Below, one piece after another: positions 57,102 to 64,000 of a stretch of DNA of 64,000 nt. Position 1 is the first letter of the stretch. Every line of letters starts with the position of its first letter. The translations under genes were made by a program, and so were the position numbers. This DNA is from Siderastrea siderea (lineage: Eukaryota > Cnidaria > Anthozoa > Scleractinia > Rhizangiidae): the NCBI GenBank assembly GCA_964030785.1, contig OZ034966.1, positions 8,361,152 through 8,425,151 of the forward strand. The letters are read 5' to 3'. The notes under the pieces were generated by a model. It made no database searches. It was given only the letters and a program-made list of their open reading frames with translations, and was not told where the DNA came from.

Positions 57102-57589
57102 CTTTTGAGCGAGTCCGACCGTTCTTTTGAAAACATCACTTTCGCGAGCCTTACATCATCAAAGTAAACATAGAAAAAGAAACCAAAACCTCAGTTATGG
57201 CAATTTTAAGAGTTATTATTTTGTTTTCTTCGGTTTTAAAGAGCCCAAAATTTTGCCTTAAGTTTTGCTATTTCATAAAATGATTGCCCCGAATGAGTCG
57301 ACAGTCTATTGTGGGACTACCCCTCAGTAGAGTTAAGCGCAACATTAAGAAGTTTTTAACGGCCAATTTTATTAGAACTGTAATCAATCAATTTTAATCC
57401 TTCGGGAACCTTTATATTTACTTATTTTAGTATTTTAGCGCAACATCTTGTGATGTTTATTAGTGTACTAGTTTCAGAAATTTTATTCTTTTGTGAATTT
57501 TTAACTTTTGTATTTATTTAAACCTAGTCAGCGAGGACCTCCCTGAAAACCACTCCGTGTGACGGGAACTTCCTCCATAAAAATTGTCG

Positions 57590-57611
57590 TTGTTGTTGTT
57601 GTTTGTTGTTG

Positions 57612-57654
<43 letters not shown>

Positions 57655-57680
57655 TATTACTATTATATTATTATTATAGC
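57590..57680. repeat. (TTG)n(TTA)n microsatellite
   Basis: TTGTTGTTG runs into about sixteen TTA triplets with two ACT interruptions. Confidence 0.93.
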
Positions 57681-57759
57681 AGAATTCACGACTGTATGCT
57701 AAAAGCTAAACTAGCTACGCAGGGTGCATAGTGTAACCTGTGAGCCTTGAAGTAAAAAA

Positions 57760-58065
57760 AATATAGAGAGAGGATATTACACGGCGGTGCAAAGATATGA
57801 ATTTTGTTTTCGAGTGGTTAAAACAATATTTTACGAAGGAGCGCAGCGAGTAATGAAAATATTGTTTTTTACCACGAGAAAATAAAAAATCATATCTTCA
57901 AGCAACCGTGTAATTTTCTTTTTATCATATACACAAGAGTGTTTTTGCCAAAAAACAGTGTAAAAGCAGGAAATGACGTCATCGCTATCCTCACTAGTGA
58001 GGATATGGAAAATACGCCACTCGAGTCCCGGATGTAGTTTCGTATGAACTTTAAGAGTGGTCAAT
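57760..58065. repeat. Interspersed repeat with GCGAGTAATGAAAATATTG
   Basis: Contains inverted internal words (GAGAGGATATTACACGGCGG near the left; CACCGTGTAA-type AACCGTGTAATTTTC further in; AACAATATTTTACGAAGG and AATGAAAATATTGTTTTT). Reads as a foldback-type repeat seen widely in cnidarian and other animal DNA by my recollection. Confidence 0.45.
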
Positions 58066-58604
58066 CTTCCACTAAAACACTCTTGTCTATATAATAAATA
58101 ATAATAATATTTATAACTAAGAGGTACGTATGGAATAAAGAAATACTAAAATCTAAAATCTCAACCATCCATAAACTATTATTGTTTATCATCATCATTA
58201 TTATTATTATTATTACTATTACTATTAAAGTAAAGATTCTTGTAAAGAAAACAACACAATGCAGAGAGCTAGGGTCATCACGTGATAAGCTTCTGACAGA
58301 GACTAGCCGCGAACTACCGAGCTTTGGAACTTCCGATCGAAAGTTCGACACGCGCGCTATCATCGGCATGCGCGCGCAAACACGCTGAGCACGGACAGCA
58401 ATCTTGTAGTGACGACCAACCTACATCAGATACACTGCCATAACGGCCGTTGGTCCGGGTATATACTTCATGTTAACACTATTTAGAAGCGTCAAATGGA
58501 TGATACCTTCACCGTCCGGAATCGCAGCGGTGTTGGCAGCTAGCAGTTTTTTTCTCTTGGGAGAGGCTGAGAAAGCCTCCTTACCAACAATGCTTCACTG
58601 ATCA

Positions 58605-58992
58605 TAGCCTGCGTAGCAAGCGTTTCCGTAGGGCTTTCCGCAGGTTTGAAGCATTTTTCGCTTGTTGAACTCGCAAAAATTGGGGCGAGCGCACTCGCAC
58701 CACTTTAAGTCTGTAAAAGCTTGCAGAAGTCATTGGAAAACTTGCCACTGTTAACGAACCGGACGAAACGTCTCGTGACCAGACCGCCAGCCATCTCTGA
58801 GAAGAAGCATTTGTCGTCTGGTCTTGTTTCCTTTCCTTCTTTGTGCAGAGGATCAGTCAAACAAGAAGAGCAGCCTTTACTTATGGGAAGGGAAGGAGCT
58901 CGCGGGGACCCCCGTTGTCCTCGCGCCTCCGATCGCGAGTTTCCCAACAACGCGCGCTCCATATAAATACTAAAGCGCCTGCTACGCAGGCT
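58605..58992. mobile_element. TAGCCTGCGT-family element, larger member
   Basis: TAGCCTGCGTAGCAAGCGTT at the left; GCGCCTGCTACGCAGGCT at the right. The interior shares GCATTTTTCGCTTGTTGAAC and GGGGCGAGCGCA with 46472-46669. A minus-strand frame (58705-59022) crosses it and looks incidental. No matching 9-bp duplication. Confidence 0.7.
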
Positions 58993-59200
58993 GTCAACAA
59001 CAAGGTATTCGCGCAACGACATCAGGGTTCAAAATAAAATCAGAGCTTTCAGCCTCAATTTGACGGCTTTTTTTTCTCAAGGCTGATTTTTAGCCGGCTG
59101 TCAACAAGAATGAACAAGCACCTATCCCAAGTATGGAATGAAGTGGTGACAGGCCAAACGCGGCTCATATGCTCGTGCTAATGTGTTTGTATATTTCTCT

Positions 59201-59440
59201 TAAGCGGCCTTCACACGTCAAACTAATGCTAGCCAACTGGTGTTGGCAAACTCAAATTGGTGTATGTGAATAACACAACAACATGTTGGCAAACTGTTGG
59301 CAAAAACTTGGCGAGAATAGAGTCAAGTTCTATTTGTCGCCAACAGTGTGCCAACATGTTGTTGTGTCGTTCACATACACCAATTTGAGTTTACCAACAC
59401 GAGTTGGCCAACATCCGTTTGACGTGTGATGGCCGCTTTA
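59201..59440. mobile_element. 240-bp foldback MITE
   Basis: Ends TAAGCGGCCTTCACACGTCA and, inverted, TAAAGCGGCCATCACACGTC. Inner arms pair CAAATTGGTGTATGTGAATA with the inverse of GTTCACATACACCAATTTG, and GTTGGCAAAC with inverses. Confidence 0.88.
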
Positions 59441-59503
59441 GAAATGGTTGATTTTTAATTAAGTGCCATTTCTTAAAATTAGGCAGAGCTGGGTGGTACG
59501 TTG

Positions 59504-60393
59504 TTACGAAAGGCAGATTCTTTTCCCGCACTGTCTCTCTTTGCTGAAGTGCCGACTTCCTTTCATTTGACTTCGGACGTTATCCTTTATTCTTTCTACT
59601 AGACTGTTGGGGTAGTCTCTCGCACGGAGGCGTGTTTTGAATTGGGTGATATTCTCAACGAAAGATTTCTCTCGAGTTTGTTCTAAAAAGACGTAGGGCT
59701 TCACCTCTGATAAACCCTTTTCTAACGTCTGGTGGGTGGCAGGAAGAGAAGTGAGTGAACAGCCAAGTTCCTCTGGGCTTAAAATGTGTGCGGATATCAA
59801 GAATTGCTTGCTTGTTAAATCTTCACCTTTGAAAAGAGTGGTATCCAGGAACTGAATTTATTTCTTTGTCTGAGATTTCAGCCGTAAATTTAATTGGGTC
59901 GGGTGGTGACTGTTCACCTAAGACATTAGACTTTTCTATCTCCGTTTTGTCAACATTCCACAGCGAGAATAAGTCATCGATGTATCTTTTCCACTCAAGT
60001 GGTAGAAGAGTGTAGAACATTTGTACTAATGTTTGACTGACCATGTGGCGTTATGCTAAGCCCGATCAGTGTCTCTTTGACCCACATTTATCAGATTTCG
60101 CTCTTCGCAACTTCGCTGTTCACTGTTGCGTTCAACGCGGCGATAATGAGCTTGGTCAGTGAGCCTATGAATTTTCGCTCGGCCTCTCTCTTTATGGAGT
60201 ATATTTCTGTCTTAAACTCCTCGTCAGGAATGATGTTTGCTTTTGCAACATAGCGCAAGTCTCTTGGGTATGTGAATTTTTCTGTGTGGGCCTGAAGTTT
60301 AACTATCGACGTTTCTGACTGCTCGATTTTTCTCTTGAACATGGAAATCTCGTCGACGGCGGACTGGCAGGGTCGCTTGCTGGCGTTTGACAA
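59504..60393 (-). pseudogene. Degenerate Penelope-like element (reverse transcriptase)
   Basis: Three minus-strand pieces in order. 60091-60393 holds an N-terminal domain with YPRDLRYVAKANIIPDEEF. 59823-60044 holds RT motif WKRYIDDLFSLW and IKFTAEISDKEI. 59504-59800 holds the post-RT segment FVENITQFKTRLRARDYPNS. Most of the RT palm that should lie between the first two is deleted, since under 50 bp separates them. A frameshift follows KEI: the next block, FLDTTLFKGEDLTSKQFL, is in another frame. Confidence 0.8.
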
Positions 60394-60394
60394 A

Positions 60395-61181
60395 TTAGAT
60401 CAGGCCTTTGAAAATGATAAATGCCGCAACAGTGACACTGATTTTCAGCGCGACGGTATATTTCCTTTCAGTCTCCAGCAAATCTAATTGGACGAGAAGG
60501 CGAAAAAAGCGACAAGGTGCTAAGTGGAACAGGATCGAAGACACATTGGTAACAAAGAAATCGTGAATAAAAATTTGCCCGGTTCCTAAACATGCTAAAA
60601 GAGAACTGAATTGCTGTGGCACTGCTACCCCGTGTCTGGCCTATTTCCTCAAAAGTCGCGTTGTTGATCATGTATGAAACCACATCGGAAAAAAAGAGTG
60701 CCGGCAAATAGAGATAGTCGCTAGAACGAAGACTTGATTTACAAGAATCGAGATAATAATTGTTAACGTTCTGTAATTTGTTGTTGCTTTTTATTAAGAA
60801 AGCTTTTAAAACATCATCCAATTCACTTTTGGTATGTGTGTAAGTGTTTCACGGCTGCATTACTTTCTGATATGAAACGTTTACTATGACGTTCTAGGGA
60901 CATTGATTTTGTCGATCAAGGAATGGGATGTAATTTTTTTCCATTTCTTGGATGAAAAATCGCCGGCAAGGGTGGCCAAAGTGCCGGCTGCTATTTTGAA
61001 CTAAGTACACCTAAGTACATGTTCAGGACATGTACTTAGGTGACAATTGGTGCGATCTTAGGACACTGTTGATGTGGTTAAACAGGATGGTGTGGTCTGC
61101 AGGATTCCCTGAAATGTACGGTGAAGTCTCGGCTGATCAGGGAAACGGGAAAATCTATGCAAGGAAACCTTTAGAACGATA
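60395..61181. other. Sequence beside the Penelope-like relic
   Basis: Two minus-strand frames (60395-60622, 60468-60821) without recognisable motifs. CTAAGTACAC...GTACTTAGGTGACA near 61010-61042 forms a short palindrome. No gene supported. Confidence 0.3.
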
Positions 61182-61520
61182 GTGGTACAGACCCGTACCC
61201 AAATCTCCGCCGTTTCCGAGCGTGCCCACAAGCCCGGCCACTATCTGCGTTGGAATGAAAAATTGGTTGAGACTCGTACTGGTGCAGCCGTAGAGTCAAG
61301 GAAGCTAACCACATTATATTTCACTCTGATAACATATCAGATCAGTACAGCAGCAGACCGCAGAGGGAACAGTTTCTCGCCTGAAAATGGACCAATCATA
61401 GCCGACCATCGTGATACGTATGGTGATACGTAATTGGTCGACCTCATCGCCTGATGAAGACGTACTAACAGAAAGAAATCGAAACGTCGCGATTTATTAC
61501 TCTAGTGACTCTAGTGAGAC
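61182..61520 (+). pseudogene. Penelope-like element 3' end fragment
   Basis: The frame reads ENGPIIADHRDTYGDT and is followed by CCTGATGAAGACGTACTAAC and AACGTCGCGATTTATTACTC. The protein tail and the DEDVLTERNRNVA-type sequence are what I recall at the 3' end of cnidarian Penelope-like elements with a GIY-YIG domain. Opposite orientation to the relic at 59504-60393. Confidence 0.5.
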
Positions 61521-61611
61521 AACAGATAATATAGTTTATTGCTAGATGTCTTTCTCAACTGTCTCATCTTAGCAACAACAAAAAAAATTGAAAGGAATCG
61601 AGCAACTCATG

Positions 61612-61758
61612 TCAGAGAAGGAATCCTCTCCTAAGTCCTCCGAAACTGGTTTTCTTCTCGTTCTTTTGGCTTTGTTGGTCTGTTAAGGGAATTTCCAGTT
61701 TCTTCTGTTTACCATCTCTATTTGGCAGACTTGTCGCGTTGTCATACTCTCTACCACC
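61612..61758 (-). CDS. 91-residue single-pass membrane protein, exon 2
   Basis: Acceptor GTTATTACAG (minus strand) and 48 codons to TGA: GGREYDNATSLPNRDGKQKK, LEIPLTDQQSQKNEKK, TSFGGLRRGFLL. Very basic, with polar spacing; no known domain. Joins in phase 0 to the exon at 61851-61979. Not recognised as any family. Confidence 0.65.
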   Translation of the reverse strand, partial: GGREYDNATSLPNRDGKQKKLEIPLTDQQSQKNEKKTSFGGLRRGFLL

Positions 61759-61850
61759 CTGTAATAACAAGAAAAATCTTACTTGTACAGGTAATTCGGA
61801 TTCAGATACACTTTTTTCTGAGTAGGGTGGTAAATTCTATCAGTCTTTAC

Positions 61851-61979
61851 CTGTGTGGAGCTGCCTTTACCATCTTCCTTACCATCTTTTCTGATATATT
61901 TCCAGTTAAGGTAATATCCAGCGCCAGCCGCTATCCCTAGGCCGAGACAAGCCACAAAGATACTCTTAAATTTTACCAT
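61851..61979 (-). CDS. 91-residue single-pass membrane protein, exon 1
   Basis: Starts MVKFKSIFVACLGLGIAAGA, then GYYLNWKYIRKDGKEDGKGS and STQ; donor CAG|GTAAAG. Residues 6-24 form one hydrophobic helix with GxxxAG small-residue spacing, followed by a strongly charged Lys/Asp/Glu tail. It suits an N-terminal signal anchor or a mitochondrial-type small membrane protein. Function unknown. Upstream at 62074-62096 are GTGACGTAGCAGTGATGTCA, CRE-like sites that could belong to its promoter. Confidence 0.65.
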
Positions 61980-63838
61980 TGTTTTTTCTAAACTTGCTCT
62001 CGGGGAAAAAGTATTATCTCTGAGTCACCGTGGAATCAACTTAGAAGATTATTAAACGTCACTAATATCGTTCGTGACGTAGCAGTGATGTCACAAATGC
62101 ACTGATAATGTTAGAGTGATTTTACTTAACCCGTGCATTAGATACAAAACTAATACGCACTATTACACGCTAATTCCAAGTGGAATAAAGAGTCTTGTCC
62201 AAGGAAACAATATATCACGATACATACATCGAAGCTCCTCGCGTTTTGAGCTTTCGAAAAAGAGCGGTCCCGAACCATCGACCTTACGCCGATCGAATAA
62301 ACAAGTTGATCGAACGTCAGACGCACGCGCTCGTACTCCTTGGGCTTCTTGGTCAGCAGAAAAGATTCGGTCAGCAGGTGGTCTCCTGGTAACCACCCGC
62401 TGGCCAAGAAGCCAGAGGACTCTAGGTAGGAGATTGGCCCGCAATCCATTTCACCATCGCGCCTTTACTCGAATGCTGGATTCCAGATTGCGAGTTCCGC
62501 TGCCCTCAGAGACAATTTTTACATAACATAAGGAAGCAAATCACTTGAACATGTAATGGTTTACAATGAATAATCGCCCTTCAAACTATGGCTGCGTATA
62601 TCAGCAGCATTTTTGTTACGGTCCTTGATGCTTTTCTCACTCATATAAAATAAATAAATAAAACAACATAAAAAATTAATCTTAATGTTTCCTTGGGGGC
62701 CCCACAAGGCAGCCATTCATCAATGACCCCATATCACGCGCGAAAGAGAACAGCTTTGGTCGAGAATGGACTTGAAAGAATAGACAGCTTGCTGACGTCG
62801 CATATGCTCTGCAGTCTGAAATGGCCGTGAAATCGCAGCGAAAATTGCCGTTTTTTACACAGGTGAATTCAAATCGCACTTAAAGTGACCGCAAAAATTG
62901 TCTCTAAAACAGTATTTAAAATGGCCTATTTTCGAAATGAGTTTTAACTGAAAGTACAGACCGATTGAGGCATTTGTTACGAGATCCCCAAGTAGTCGCA
63001 AGTGAAACAGGGGGTTTTTATCTGACGGATATCAAGTTAGCAATTAACTGAGACGCCTTCCGGCCTTAGTAAAACCTTACAAATTACCCCTCCCCTAAAA
63101 ACGAACGCGGGAAAATCTTTGCGAAATTTAGAAGCTCATGAAAAGCAATGTTGGGGCATGTACGTGTCGGGGCCGTTTCGTACATCGGGTCGAGTCTGAA
63201 CTTCTTTGCATGCCGTTGCGTCCTCATTTCTCTTTGCATTTTCCGTATTGATAACCTACTGAAACCTTAAAAAAATCAAATCTTGCCGCAAAATGTCTGA
63301 TAATTTGTATTAAAAACCAATCTGTATATGCGTATATTCAATAAAAATTTAGAAAAAGTCGATGAAATCCCAGAGTTTCATATTTTGTGAACTTTGGTAG
63401 AGGCCAGTTTTGTCATTTTTTCCTGTAGGAATTACCGTGTAAAGACAACAATTACTTACCTACCTATTTGCCTTCAACGCCTACCGGTTGAAAGTGGGGG
63501 TGTTATTTTAACTCGATACCCTGGTCAAGGAGGTTTTTCTTCCTTCATAATAAATTGAGCCATAAAGCGGCGACAATGAGAGAAAAGAGATTTCGTGACG
63601 AACGCTGGATGTTCGATGTGGCGGAAGAATTTTCACCGCACGCTTTTACACTAAAGGGTTTGTTACTAAAGGTGGAGACAAAGTGTATCTGAAGCTATGA
63701 AGCTTTGTTTGTTGGTTTCACTTGTTTGTTTGTTACCCCTAGCCCTAGTTTGAGGGTGGCCAGATAACGCACTTGCGACTTACGTGACTAAGTCGACGTG
63801 ACCGAACCCACCCACAAGACAACACTAACGCGATCCAC
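61980..63838. other. Intergenic region, no gene supported
   Basis: Three overlapping frames around 62150-62526 on both strands share one GC-richer stretch with B-box-like GGTTCGGGACC on the minus strand, probably repeat-derived. The rest is unique AT-rich sequence without conserved motifs. Confidence 0.35.
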
Positions 63839-63890
63839 CCATTGGCTAGCGGTTTTTATATAAAATGTATGCACTGTCAGCACGTGACTT
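63839..63890 (+). promoter_or_regulatory. Core promoter: inverted CCAAT, TATA and CACGTG
   Basis: ATTGG at 63841-63845, TATATAAAA at 63857-63865 and CACGTG at 63881-63886 stand in the usual order. The TATA spacing puts initiation near 63887-63895, leaving a leader of only about 15-20 nt before the ATG. Confidence 0.6.
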
Positions 63891-63908
63891 CCAAAAATCA
63901 AACAAAAA

Positions 63909-63968
63909 ATGGCGGCGGTCAAGTGCTCTGTAGAAATACGTGCAGAAAGTCTATGTGTTTTTCGGCCA
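63909..63968 (+). CDS. Start of a probable next gene (partial)
   Basis: AAAAATGGCGGCGGTC gives a good initiation context. The frame MAAVKCSVEIRAESLCVFRP stops at 63969, so a donor inside it (for example GAAA|GTCTAT) is needed. The window ends too soon to tell the product. Confidence 0.35.
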
Positions 63969-64000
63969 TGAATGAAGGCAACCAAGTTGTTGCCACGTCC

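Noticed and set aside
58705..59022. 105-codon minus-strand frame
   Set aside because: It spans a MITE and its flank; composition follows the repeat.
62150..62526. Overlapping frames on both strands
   Set aside because: Several long frames over one GC-richer stretch in all phases; none shows a domain, and a repeat origin is likelier.
1..64000. CRISPR array or prokaryotic operon
   Set aside because: No spaced direct repeats of that kind; introns and eukaryotic transposons throughout.

Overview
This window is nuclear DNA of an animal. It is AT-rich, has GT-AG introns, and is dense in transposons. Penelope-like fragments, Ty3/gypsy LTR elements, a Tx1/L1-like LINE tail, a tRNA-derived SINE and many foldback MITEs point to an anthozoan cnidarian, possibly a stony coral. 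The species call is inference. The spine of the window is one long plus-strand gene, a P protein (OCA2-like, ion transporter superfamily) homologue, from about 2.4 kb to 55.7 kb. From 33.8 kb to the stop codon every exon joins in phase (22 exons, 568 residues). The N-terminal exon carries an acidic dileucine motif of the type that sends human OCA2 to melanosomes. Two stretches are not resolved: the exons between the N-terminal exon and TM1, and part of the luminal loop after TM1.

Layout. 1-2.4 kb: upstream sequence with a TTAA-type MITE. 2.4-4 kb: first exon, then a small foldback element holding two splice-compatible open segments. 4.4-5.86 kb: a terminal-inverted-repeat element with a tRNA-like internal promoter. 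5.86-15.77 kb: a 9.9-kb foldback structure whose arms are inverted copies built largely of a ~110-bp satellite. It has a 1.1-kb loop, a TAA-flanked element shared by both arms, and a young LTR element in the right arm. 16-25.4 kb: TM1 and first luminal exons, two strong orphan exons, and MITEs. 25.8-31.5 kb: a full-length Ty3/gypsy element with identical LTRs and a perfect 5-bp target duplication. Its gag is split by a 5'-truncated LINE and its RNase H is frameshifted. 31.7-55.7 kb: the transporter core of the P protein, with introns full of MITEs (TA, TTAA and 9-bp target duplications), two SINE copies and minisatellites. 55.7-61.5 kb: hAT-like and other MITEs and a degenerate Penelope-like element. 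61.6-62.0 kb: a clean two-exon minus-strand gene for a 91-residue single-pass membrane protein not recognised here. Right edge: a CCAAT/TATA/CACGTG promoter and a start codon of a probable next gene.

How it fits together. Only the P protein, the 91-residue protein and the right-edge promoter look like host genes. Most of the rest is mobile DNA, and several nestings can be ordered from target duplications and from comparing the two foldback arms. No rRNA, functional tRNA, CRISPR or bacterial feature was seen. Family assignments rest on motifs read by eye; no database search was possible.
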